Shown here: positions 23,256 through 32,379 of the stretch, in pieces
How positions within the stretch are numbered: position 1 is the first letter of the stretch
Layout of the letters: each line of letters opens with the position of its first letter
Assembly (NCBI GenBank): GCA_021927905.1
Contig: BLLK01000055.1
Coordinates: 124,001 to 188,000, forward strand
Direction: 5' to 3'
Source of the DNA: Chaetoceros tenuissimus
Taxonomy: Eukaryota; Bacillariophyta; Thalassiosirophyceae; Chaetocerotales; Chaetocerotaceae
Length of the DNA: 64,000 nt
The notes under the pieces: generated by a model
What the model saw: the letters and a program-made list of their open reading frames with translations, nothing else
Told to the model about the DNA's origin: nothing
Databases searched by the model: none
Translations under genes and position numbers: made by a program

Positions 23256-24313
23256 ATGAAGACCACAGCTATTCTTCTTTCTTTGCTAGCAGCAACATCA
23301 GCAGCAACCTTTCCACAGGCACCAGCCTTCACTCATACCCGTTCTTTGAACTCGCTCCTCTCCATCAGAGGAGGAATGCAACTCTTTGTAAAGACACTCA
23401 CTGGTAAAACTGTTTCCATTGAAGTCGAAGAAGGAGAGTCTATCGAAGATGTCAAAGCCAAGATTGCAGAGAAGGAAGGAATTCCTAAAGAACAACAGAG
23501 ATTGATTTTCGGTGGACAGCAGTTGCAAGATGCAAAGACTCTTCAGGATTATGACGTGGGCGACGATAGTACTTTGCATTTAGTATTGAGATTGGTGAGT
23601 AAAAGGAATTGTGTCTAAATATAGAAGTGAGAGGAATGGAGAGTGAAGCAATCCATGAGTACTATAGAAGCGAATGTAATGCGGCCTGCCGCACATACCT
23701 TGTACTTTTATCGTTCTTTTGCTGCAGGATCTATGGTTTTGCTCCTTCCTTCCTCGTTCGTTCTACATGACTCTACTTTTTCACTTTTTCAACAAAACCC
23801 TAACTTACCCTTTAGCGTGGTGGAATGGAATTTTCAAATATTCCTAAAACCATCCTCTATTTCATTGAATAGCGTGGAGGTTTGTCTTTCAAACGAATTC
23901 TAAACAAAGTCACTGGCAAAGAAGCATTTGAGGTAGATGAATCATTTGTTATGGAACAAATTGGAGATCAAATTGATGATGAAGAAAGAGAACTAATCAA
24001 TAAATTTGTAGAGCAAAGTCAAGAGGAGCAACTGCAGACAAAGTTGGAGGCGACAGAGAAGGATACGGCAGTACAGGGAGCCTTTTACCGAATTTGTAAT
24101 GTTCCAAAGAAGGAGTGTGATGATAGTCCTTTGGGGGATATTGAACATCCAGAACGTATTACAAGTAGGAAGAGGAGTGTTTTTGCACATGAAGGACAAA
24201 TGATTCAAACAGATGGAACTGGAAAGAATACGAAATTGAGCAAGGTGTACAAGAGAGGAGATAACAGGGGTGCTCTATTGGGTGCTTTGAAAAGAATGAA
24301 GTTGAATATCTAA
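23256..24313 (+). CDS. Signal-peptide-bearing ubiquitin with C-terminal extension (periplastid/SELMA type)
   Basis: Exon 1 (23256-23594) encodes a signal peptide ([16 protein letters not shown]), a short transit-like linker containing ATFPQAPAF, then SIRGG directly before Met1 of a ubiquitin. The exon stops after residue 73 (...LHLVLRL) at a GTGAGT donor. The missing Arg-Gly-Gly is supplied by either of two downstream acceptors in the same frame. Acceptor 23815 gives RGG plus a 15-residue tail and a stop. Acceptor 23872 gives RGG plus a 144-residue charged tail, for 259 aa in total (23256-23594 and 23873-24313). Ubiquitin lysines 6, 11, 27, 29 and 33 are kept; K48 is Gln and K63 is Asp. In algae with secondary red plastids, a ubiquitin with plastid-type presequence works in SELMA, the ERAD-derived system that moves preproteins across the second outermost plastid membrane; that role is inferred. 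The tail has no recognised domain. Confidence 0.85.
23816..23872 (+). other. Alternative exon start: second in-frame acceptor, each restoring RGG
   Basis: Two AG acceptors 57 bp apart (23814-23815 and 23871-23872) are each followed by an in-frame Arg-Gly-Gly (CGTGGTGGA and CGTGGAGGT). The first has a branch-like CTAAC and pyrimidine tract (ending ACCCTTTAG). The second has CTAAA and CTCTATTTCATTGAATAG. Using the first adds [15 protein letters not shown] after RGG, and the frame then stops at a TAG that is itself part of the second acceptor. Confidence 0.7.
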
Positions 24314-24571
24314 CCAACACTTACATAACGCAGATGAATATAGATACAATAATTTAAATACAAAACGTTAGACAGTTACAGTTTGATATTTTAATCTCAC
24401 AAATGGACTTGGAAGAAAGTAACTTTTTCTCTATTTCTGAGACAGACCAAGACTTTGTACTTTGTACTTTGCGGGATGTGGGAAACATTCGGACTTCCAG
24501 TTATGATCATTGACGGAATCAAAACATCCAACACACAGCCAAATTCAATATGAAACCACTAAGCCTGAAAA

Positions 24572-25163
24572 TTATCTTGCGTACACTCCATTAATACAAT
24601 CTGTGATGAAGGTGTAGAAAAACCAAACTACTACTGAAGCCCAAGCACCCGACAAAGCTAATTGCTTTGGACTAGTGTTCGCATTGGCATAATCGTATTT
24701 TGGTTTTCCTTTCTTTTCTTGCAACTTTTGGTATGTCCAATCCTTTTTTGAATGAAATGCGGTTAATAATAGATATTTCTAATATGAGTTTGGTGAACTA
24801 TTGACTAACCTGAGCATTTTCCAAGTATGCATCCATATTTCCTTGAGCTTCTTTACGATCGCAACCTTCAGATGCCATATATTTCAACACAGCCTGATCG
24901 TACATGTCTGGCGTAATGATTCGCTGTAAGAAAGGCTTTGGACCTGCTCGGATCAATGAACCAACCGGTCCATATGATGATCCCTCTTCTTCTTCAGGCT
25001 TAGTTGCATACCATCTCTGCTCAGTTTTATCAAATCGAGGTGCCATAGACAAAGCTGTGGGAGAAAAGGGGATGGAACTCTTTTCTGATGATGTGAACGC
25101 AAATGCATTTTCGATGCAAACTGCAGCTACGAACGCTAATAAAGTCCAACTAGAAAAATTCAT
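24572..25163 (-). CDS. Plastid-targeted small membrane protein, two exons
   Basis: Exons 24810-25163 and 24572-24742 (67-bp GT-AG intron, phase 0) give 174 aa. The N-terminus is a signal peptide whose predicted cleavage site, ENAFA then FTSS, carries Phe at +1, the diatom hallmark for import across all four plastid membranes into the stroma; a Ser-rich transit part follows. The mature part begins near APRFDKTEQRWYATKPEE and ends with one membrane helix (GAWASVVVWFFYTFITD). The second exon is short but clearly coding (DWTYQKLQEKKGKPKYDYAN). Probably a thylakoid or inner envelope protein; I do not recognise the family. A TGACGTCA element lies about 170 bp upstream. Confidence 0.78.
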
Positions 25164-25333
25164 TGTTCTTTTCTATTGGTACTAGCTATGACTAGGAAAT
25201 TTCGATATAATTGTATGAGGTAAAAATAATACTCATAGACACACTGATCAGATGATAAGAGGAAAGGTAAGGTACGTAATACGAAAAGAGATGGGAAATT
25301 GAAGAAGAATTTTCATATCTTGACAATTCTGTA

Positions 25334-25341
25334 TGACGTCA
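25334..25341. promoter_or_regulatory. TGACGTCA palindrome (bZIP/CRE-type site)
   Basis: A perfect 8-bp TGACGTCA in the divergent interval between the plastid protein gene (start 25163, minus) and the gene at 25559 (plus). In diatoms, CRE-like TGACGT elements in carbonic anhydrase promoters mediate CO2/cAMP responses through bZIP factors. Its location 171 bp upstream of a plastid gene is suggestive, but function is inferred from the motif alone. Confidence 0.5.
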
Positions 25342-25558
25342 TAAAAGGCCTGCATTTTGAAAGAAGTCATAGTTTTTGAACTTTCTTTTTTCTCTTACGT
25401 ACATTCCCCGTTCTCACACTTCTCACAAAAAGATGTTGTCTTGATGATTCCATATTTATTCGAACTGAATATTCAAAGATCCCCAAGCCAATCATATACC
25501 TTATATTTCACCATTGTAAGATAGAGTAGCAGAAAATTCAATTACAGTTTGAGATAAA

Positions 25559-26134
25559 ATGTTTTCAACATTTGTCACTACCTTCACTTTTCTTCTATGG
25601 ATCGGATTCTTTTTCTCGGAGTCTTCGTGTTCTACTACGTGCATTGGTAATACTACAACATTATTCACTGCCCAATCTATGAATAGTTTGGCATTCTTGA
25701 AGGAGTTAATTGCTTTAAAAGATACCATCGATGAAGAATTCTTTGAAGAACAAGTTGATGCTTCTCATGGTACTGATCATACCAGCATCGTTGAATATAC
25801 TGGCAGACTCTGGTTCTTACGCAAAACCCCGATAAGATTCCAAGAACATATAAGTTTCAGCGGTTCATCGAAATGTGGAAAAGAATCATCTATACAATGT
25901 ATTTCAAAATATAAAACCAATTCCAAAAGTTCCTGGATTGATTGTTCAAGAGTGAATTGTTCTTTTCGTGAGATAGAGGATGACGAAGGTAGGATTAAGT
26001 TGGAATTGGATGTGACAAGCAATGTTTTAATTCAAATTCCTCTATTTGGGATGCGAAAAAAGATTGCATCTCATATTAGTAATACATTTGAGAAGGCTGT
26101 GCAGTCTTTTTTAGAGAAGAGAAAATCCCCATAA
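25559..26134 (+). CDS. Hypothetical membrane-anchored or secreted protein
   Basis: Intronless, 191 aa, not recognised. A hydrophobic N-terminus (TFVTTFTFLLWIGFFFSESSCS) is a signal peptide or anchor. The rest alternates strands and ends in a long helix (KKIASHISNTFEKAVQSFLE), a layout reminiscent of START/SRPBCC-like lipid-binding folds with their C-terminal helix; this is a weak structural guess. Several Cys residues (three in positions spaced for disulfides) fit an extracytosolic location. Confidence 0.6.
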   Translation: MFSTFVTTFTFLLWIGFFFSESSCSTTCIGNTTTLFTAQSMNSLAFLKELIALKDTIDEEFFEEQVDASHGTDHTSIVEYTGRLWFLRKTPIRFQEHISFSGSSKCGKESSIQCISKYKTNSKSSWIDCSRVNCSFREIEDDEGRIKLELDVTSNVLIQIPLFGMRKKIASHISNTFEKAVQSFLEKRKSP

Positions 26135-26225
26135 CACAGAAAAAGAAAAGGAAATTGACAATCAAAGAAACCCATACAAATTTCCAAAAAAGAATTGTTT
26201 TTGAATGTTATCATTAGAGTGGCAA

Positions 26226-27464
26226 CTACGCGCGAAGAATGAGGTCGCTCCAAAGTTCGTCTTGGCATTGAAAGTCCATCGTCAAATGAAATCTTTCCTG
26301 GCCAGGTGTTCTTTTGTCAAGCCAGTAACAAAAGTCAAACGAGAGAAAGTCAAACAATCTTAAGTTTCCTTCCTCTCCTATACCACGAAGGAGTTTCCCA
26401 CCGCCAGATATCAGTCTAGTGTTTAAAACAGAACATCTCCACAAATTATCATTCGACGTAGTCGTTTCAAAATTGTAAAATTCACCAATATGACTATCTT
26501 CTTTGTACATTTGTTTCATTTTCTGTATCTGACTATATCCAGAGTCTTTTTCCCAGCCTTTTCCTTCAGTAATTTCTTTAATGGTTGCTTGAATATCCAA
26601 AGTTACTGACATGATGAGAGTTTCTTTTGACATGGGAGTAAGGAGACTGACATTGAACTTCCAGACACGTGTATCGTCGGCTGCTGTGGATAGTAAATAA
26701 TTTGGAGCACGGCGTCCATGGCTCATGGGATGGATAGTTGAGGAATGTGTCAAATCTCCTAATGATTTCGATGCGAATGGATCGATGGATGTACATCTCA
26801 TATATTCTTGATGCTCATTTTGGTTATAAACACTGCCAACATCAATTCTATTGATTGGCCTCATTCCGCTCCATTTATGGCGATCGTCACAATAAATATC
26901 AAAAATAAGAACCTTTGGTACAGCATCGGCATTTTTACCAAGAGTTGTAAACGTTACTCTTTCACCCCTTCTAAAAATGCATTGCTGTTGTGGTGCACCA
27001 TTTTCTCTATTGTATAGAAATTGAGCTATTGAGCTTCCAAATGATCCAGCCACGGAATCAATCAAGGAAGAGGGACTTTGGTATGCTTGCCATTCCATGT
27101 CGAGCTCTGACATTGATCGTGGGTCGTCTAAAGCCAATGCATCTGCTGAATACATTTTGCGCTTCCACCATTCTGTTTCGTCTGTTTCCCAGTACCACGC
27201 GCAAGAACAAGAGTGCTTCCAAGATTGATATCTACGCTTCACTTCTGCCCTGGCCCACTTTTGAATTTCCTTGGAACATACCATCACCTTGCAAACATCT
27301 TTGATAGGAAGATATCTCATTAGATCTCCTTGGCAAGTTTCTAGCAAAATGCAAAGTTGCGGTATGTGCAGAAAAGGTCCTCCTGATTTCTTCGTTTGCA
27401 TTTTGTCTATCATTGGGATGGCATTGCTACTTGCAACCTCTAGATTTGAGACACGTAGAGTCAT
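26226..27464 (-). CDS. F-box-like protein, otherwise uncharacterised
   Basis: Intronless, 412 aa. Residues about 37-70 (LCILLETCQGDLMRYLPIKD then VCKVMVCSKEIQKWA) resemble an F-box: a helix-turn-helix region with LP-x-x-D followed by hydrophobic and K-x-W positions. The remainder is a Trp- and Cys-containing domain (CSCAWYWETDETEWWKRKM) and beta-rich blocks with no family I recognise. If the F-box is real, the protein would link a substrate to an SCF ubiquitin ligase. The 3' end overlaps no other gene but sits only 91 bp from the stop of the convergent gene at 26134. Confidence 0.6.
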   Translation of the reverse strand: MTLRVSNLEVASSNAIPMIDKMQTKKSGGPFLHIPQLCILLETCQGDLMRYLPIKDVCKVMVCSKEIQKWARAEVKRRYQSWKHSCSCAWYWETDETEWWKRKMYSADALALDDPRSMSELDMEWQAYQSPSSLIDSVAGSFGSSIAQFLYNRENGAPQQQCIFRRGERVTFTTLGKNADAVPKVLIFDIYCDDRHKWSGMRPINRIDVGSVYNQNEHQEYMRCTSIDPFASKSLGDLTHSSTIHPMSHGRRAPNYLLSTAADDTRVWKFNVSLLTPMSKETLIMSVTLDIQATIKEITEGKGWEKDSGYSQIQKMKQMYKEDSHIGEFYNFETTTSNDNLWRCSVLNTRLISGGGKLLRGIGEEGNLRLFDFLSFDFCYWLDKRTPGQERFHLTMDFQCQDELWSDLILRA

Positions 27465-27681
27465 GAGGATTTCACTTTAATGGACAAACGAGTAGAGACA
27501 AGAAAAATGAAATGAAGAGAAAGATTTTATGCTTGTCATTTTTTCCTCATCATTAGGCCTACGTAAATTTAGAGCCTAGTCGTACATAATCCGTCATTGT
27601 TTTACCGCTCGTAAATTGATTAGCTCGTCATTGGTGGTACTACCATAAATTGTAAAATCACAATCATTTATTTTATTATTT

Positions 27682-30342
27682 TTAAGCGTTGAGAAGAGCA
27701 TCCCCTTTCTTTCCAGTGGGAAAGGCACCTCCACTATTCTTCTTATTCTTGTCCTTCTTCTTGAACATTCCTCTGAATAATCCCTTCTTCTTCTTTTTTC
27801 CAACAGCCTGCTCCTGATCTTGATCAATATCAAAAGGATTAACATTGTCTTCCTCTTCGTCGTGCATAGGGTATTGCTGCTGTGTAGATCTTTCCGGAGA
27901 TCTTTGTGATTGCATTGTAGATGCTTCATTTGTTGCGGGAGTCATGTGAGAAACAGGAGACATTGCAGGTTTGGCATGGATATGGTGGACATCGATCTCA
28001 GAACCACTTGGATTCACTTCTAGAGCTGGATTATTCCGTAAGCTCTCTGGTAGGTCTTCGAGGTTTCCTTTATCGTTATTTGCTTTAAGTAAAGCCTTGG
28101 TTTCAAGCAATTCAAGCAAAATGGCTTCACGTCCTTCATATGCACGCATAATTGTAGAAACGCGGTCAATTTGACCCGCAACGGTTGTTTTCCCATAAAC
28201 ATAATTAAGAAGTTCAGATACTTGTGCAATAACCTCGGGAGAAGTACCATCTATAGAATCATAGTCTTCGGATCCAGAGAATTCGGAGTGATCATCCTGA
28301 TCTCCTCTTGACATATCCCCTCTATCATTTGAAGACTGAAATTGATGCATATTTTGAGGTGCCCATGCATCTGATCCATCGGTTGTCGATTGTCCATGAT
28401 CACCACTTGAGGAGTGAGAAAATCCACCTCCTCCAAAAGCTCTGAAGCCATCATATTGCTCATCATCTGTACTTTCTGATTTGCCCTTTTCTTCAGACTT
28501 TGTTTCTTCTACTTCCGGCTTGTTCGCAGCATACCTTGCATCTAACTTCCTGATGAGATGCTGCTCTCTGCCTTTATATTTATCAAACAGTTTTTCCAAT
28601 AGTCGGAGCTTTTCTGGTTCATTTTCTTGAAGTAATTTCTTCACAGCATGGCGATAAAACTTATCTGGATTCATTTGAATAGATTCGTCTCTTGTCAACC
28701 CTAGTTCTGGCTTGAAATCTTTTCCATATCTTTCTACCAAATCATCTGGAACAGTTCTTTTCATCTGAGCAGCAGATCGCAAGTTCTCAAGTAACAAAGA
28801 AGGACCTCCCACGCTTTCCATAACAGATACTTGTTCTTCCACCTGATCATCATATGTAATTTCTGTAAATGGCACATTGAGAGGGGGTTCAATATTTTCA
28901 TTATTGTCCATTCCCATTCCAGTAGGATCAAAGCGACTAGACGGTCCTTTACGAGGAGATGTAGATTTCGATGGCGACGAATTACCTCGACGTGATGGTG
29001 ATTGATATCGCTGTGGAGAGCCTCCACCGACACGACGGGAAGGAGAAGTTCTACGTGGAGATCCAGAACCTTGTCTGCGTGGAGAAGGCGGTAGTCTGTT
29101 TGCCATTCCTTCCATATTCATTGCATCATCATTATCCATAGACAATATTTCCGGAGTTTCAGGCTCCGAGTATGGAATAGCATTGGATCCAGGAAAGTCG
29201 TCACCACTATTAATTTGAGGTGGAGGCGGTGCATCAAATGAAACAGGAGCATGTCTATTATCTTCGCGTCTAGAAGACTTCATTTGTGCTTTTTTCCTTC
29301 TTTTTTCATCTTCCACACTTTTTTTCAAGCGCTCTGTATTTTTCTTTCTTGATTCTTGCCATTTCTTCTTTTTCTGTTCAAGATAATCAGTTTCACGTGA
29401 ATCATAAGTCTGATCGTCCATCGAGTTATAAGTCATGTCATCATCCGAATCATCTCCCCCACCACCGAGCATCGGTGCACAAACAGTATCAATCAACATG
29501 TCTAAGAACGATTCTGATGCATATTTGCGATTTCTTCTTCCTCTTCTACGATTTGGTCTGGTATCTTCTGTATAATCTGTCTGCTCAGTATAAAACGTTT
29601 CGTCACCTGAGTACATACTCTCCTCATCTCTATTATCAGGTCTACGTCTCCCAGGTGAAGGGTTCTTTCCACGTCTTTTCGGTGAGTCATCTACGGTATC
29701 ATCCACAGTGCCTTCATCATTGGTAGTATGACTAGGTGCAACATTAACATCCCATTTGACAGCACTTGCCTTTGCATCTCCATCTGTAGATCTTCCCTTT
29801 TCCTTTTTAGGTCTGCGAAATAGCAAGTCTACATTCTCTGCATCAGCTTCGATGATAAAGTCCATGATATCATCAAATGTCAATCTAGACATGGGTTTAT
29901 GATTGATGGAAAGAAGCTCGTCGCCAACTTGCAACATACCCGAGAGGGCAGCTGCTCCAGTACGTGGTAGGTCACAGATACGTACTCCTCGCTGTTGGGA
30001 GGGGTTGTGTGGATCCTCCATAGGTTCGAATACAATTCCCATAGGTTTTTTCAAAGTAAGCCGGATCAATCCATTAGTGGACGGTGTCTGTTTGATGCCT
30101 GGAGTTCCTCCATCATTGTTCATTCCAATAGGTGTGGCTGGAGTTGGAGTGCCCATCCCTTGATTTGCATTTGGGTTGAATTTTCCATAGGAGGGTCCTG
30201 GTTGCTGTTGCATAGAGTTGTTGAGTCCATGAATGCGATTGGATAAATTGGGACTGGATGCGTCCATGGAGCCTAGTCGTGGTGCATCTACAGATCCATA
30301 CTGATAGGAGTTGCTATTGTCCACTGCTGCTCCTCCATACAT
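27682..30342 (-). CDS. PDZ-domain protein with disordered arms
   Basis: Intronless, 886 aa. The PDZ domain is near the N-terminus (about residues 91-178): LIRLTLKKPMGIVFEPM, then GVRICDLPRTGAAALSGMLQ, VGDELLSINHKPMSRLTFDD and VDLLFRRP, where KPMG is the carboxylate-binding loop. It is followed by a Tyr/Thr/Glu cluster (ETFYTEQTDYTEDT), a basic coiled-coil (KKKKWQESRKKNTERLKKSV), an Arg/Ser/Pro-rich part and two helical segments. The C-terminus is basic (GLFRGMFKKKDKNKK). The Tyr/Thr cluster and the KKK...GLFR tail recur in the PDZ protein at 19.4-22.4 kb, so the two may share partners or localisation. Function unknown. Confidence 0.8.
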   Translation of the reverse strand: MYGGAAVDNSNSYQYGSVDAPRLGSMDASSPNLSNRIHGLNNSMQQQPGPSYGKFNPNANQGMGTPTPATPIGMNNDGGTPGIKQTPSTNGLIRLTLKKPMGIVFEPMEDPHNPSQQRGVRICDLPRTGAAALSGMLQVGDELLSINHKPMSRLTFDDIMDFIIEADAENVDLLFRRPKKEKGRSTDGDAKASAVKWDVNVAPSHTTNDEGTVDDTVDDSPKRRGKNPSPGRRRPDNRDEESMYSGDETFYTEQTDYTEDTRPNRRRGRRNRKYASESFLDMLIDTVCAPMLGGGGDDSDDDMTYNSMDDQTYDSRETDYLEQKKKKWQESRKKNTERLKKSVEDEKRRKKAQMKSSRREDNRHAPVSFDAPPPPQINSGDDFPGSNAIPYSEPETPEILSMDNDDAMNMEGMANRLPPSPRRQGSGSPRRTSPSRRVGGGSPQRYQSPSRRGNSSPSKSTSPRKGPSSRFDPTGMGMDNNENIEPPLNVPFTEITYDDQVEEQVSVMESVGGPSLLLENLRSAAQMKRTVPDDLVERYGKDFKPELGLTRDESIQMNPDKFYRHAVKKLLQENEPEKLRLLEKLFDKYKGREQHLIRKLDARYAANKPEVEETKSEEKGKSESTDDEQYDGFRAFGGGGFSHSSSGDHGQSTTDGSDAWAPQNMHQFQSSNDRGDMSRGDQDDHSEFSGSEDYDSIDGTSPEVIAQVSELLNYVYGKTTVAGQIDRVSTIMRAYEGREAILLELLETKALLKANNDKGNLEDLPESLRNNPALEVNPSGSEIDVHHIHAKPAMSPVSHMTPATNEASTMQSQRSPERSTQQQYPMHDEEEDNVNPFDIDQDQEQAVGKKKKKGLFRGMFKKKDKNKKNSGGAFPTGKKGDALLNA

Positions 30343-30871
30343 GTTGGAAAGTGTATAGGATTGCTAGAAGCAAAGTATAATGTGTAATGAGAAGGGATGA
30401 AGAGAATTCTGTGCCTATTACTTGCTACTCGGTTTAGAAAGAGAGCATGCAGGCTACACTTCAAAGTTTGTTCTTTGGTTTTTCGTTTTTACACGGCTCA
30501 AATTTCATGTTTCGTTGGTACAATGCGCAATGTCGCCAAATTTTCAAGAGTCAATCAATTCAAATTTGATGAAATTGGTATAAATAGTCGTTTGGAGAAA
30601 CCGTTGATTCCATCATTCGTGTGAAATGGATCTTGGAAACAGCTTCATATAGGATAGTCATAATAGGTTTTTGGCTTTTTTGGAACAAATGGCCTTACTT
30701 ACAAAACTATCCACAAAGATACAGAGAAAACGATAATATCTGTTATCTGTCATCTCCAATCTCTCACACTCAGTCTATTACCATACCGTACTTTTTTCCA
30801 CTGAAAGATTTGAATAGGTAGATGAAAACATTTAAAGATTGAGAAGGGAAATAAAAAGTTGAGGTAATAGT
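30343..30871. promoter_or_regulatory. Divergent intergenic region
   Basis: 529 bp between the PDZ gene and the LRR pseudogene starts. AT-rich; no protein-like frame seen. Confidence 0.4.
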
Positions 30872-31755
30872 ATGAGGATTGCTATTGTCGATGGTCTCGT
30901 GACGCTATTCTATGATGGATCGGAGCCACTCTACAATCAGAGACTAGATCATGATCGTGGTTTGTTCTTGCACAAGCTGAAAATGCAATGCGTAGTGCTG
31001 AACGTTTACTCAATAGGTCAGAAAGAGTACCTGGCTTGGAAGCGATTAATTTATCTGAATCTGATGAATGTAAGAGGTATATCAGAGAGAGACTCTCTTG
31101 GCAGCAGATAATTATTGTCGATGGCGTTACTGATATACCAGCATCTACTTTTTTTGGTTGCAAGAATATCGAAAAAGTCATCTTTGCCAATACTGTGATT
31201 AGAATTGAAAGGAGGGCTTTCTCTGGTTGTTCCAGCCTTGTTTCTATAAAGTTGCCAACCAACCTAGAGTACATTGGTGCATATGCATTTAAACGTTGCA
31301 ACCTTTCGAGCGCATTTGTTCCACCGACATGTCGAGAAATTTGCAGATACGCATTTACAGGCAACCGGAATTTGTCTATCTTCCATGTTCCACAGGATAC
31401 CGAACTAGATAGAGAAGGCATCATTCAAAACACTGCACTTGCAAGAGCATCACCCATTGTACCAAATAGAATTGGAATTTACTACACTTCACTGCAAAAA
31501 ATTGAAATGAATCGATGGATCAAGACCATGAATAACGACGAGGAATTCGCTCTTCATAGAGCATGCTCCTCGTTCCAACCATTGAAAGAAGTTATTCTCA
31601 CAATCATCCAAGAGAAGGGACTCAAAGCATTCAAAGATAAGAATAGCGCAAGAATTTCTCCATCAAGATACTTGGAGGAAAACCCATACACTATTTTGAC
31701 CGAGAAAGAAATCATCCAGGAATACCTATCGATAATGATGGGAGAAGTTGAATAG
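30872..31755 (+). pseudogene. BspA-like LRR protein paralog, broken by a frameshift
   Basis: Paralog of the LRR gene at 16.5 kb. It begins MRIAIVDGLVTLFYDGSEPL in one frame and continues from about 30958 in another (from FVLAQAENAMRSAERLL to the end ...SIMMGEVE). The LRR repeats (CKNIEKVIFANTVIRI, GCSSLVSIKLPTNLEYIG, CNLSSAFVPPTC) and the ankyrin-like tail are complete. No intron fits between the two frames, and the intact paralog has none here, so the break is a one-base deletion or a sequence error in roughly 30955-30990. Downstream codons remain protein-like, so the break must be recent or artefactual. Confidence 0.75.
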
Positions 31756-32379
31756 AGTCACAAATAATTCACTGTAATGAATCTTTTAGAAATAATTACT
31801 GGACTAGTTTGCCTTTCATTTATCGAGCAAGACGCTGTCTATTTTAATCAATAATGATTTTTAAAATACATTTATTCCCGAAATGTGCCTTTATGTTTTC
31901 AAGGGAGAAAGCAGATGAGATGAAAGGGGAAATATGTTCATTGTGTTTTATTTAAGCAAAAACATCAAAGCTTCAGGATAACTTGTAATAAGTATGTCTA
32001 TATTGGTATTATCTCCAGACGTCATTGTGTCGACTAGAAAACCCGTACACTTACAAAACTATAGATAGGGCGGCTTGGTATCCACTGAAAGTATCAAAGT
32101 ACGTCGTCACTACTATTGATGTGGATGTGTATGGTACAGAATATTATTGTATCCACCTTCATCACAAAGCCTTCTATAGCAACAACAACATCAGGCTCTC
32201 TACTACACTTGAGTTAAACAGCAGCAAATTTGCAATTGTTCAATAATCTTCTTTGACTGGGCTTGGGTCTTTTATTCCTTAGTCACACACAGCTTGAGTA
32301 CTCATTTTTAAGCGGCTGTCGGTCTCTCTTTCCTTCTAGATTACAAAGTACTTGCTAAAACATTACTTTCCTACACACA
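31756..32379. other. Intergenic, no gene seen
   Basis: 624 bp between the LRR copy and the ABC-F gene. It contains GACGTCA (about 32019), a partial CRE-like site. Open stretches are short and not protein-like. Confidence 0.4.
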
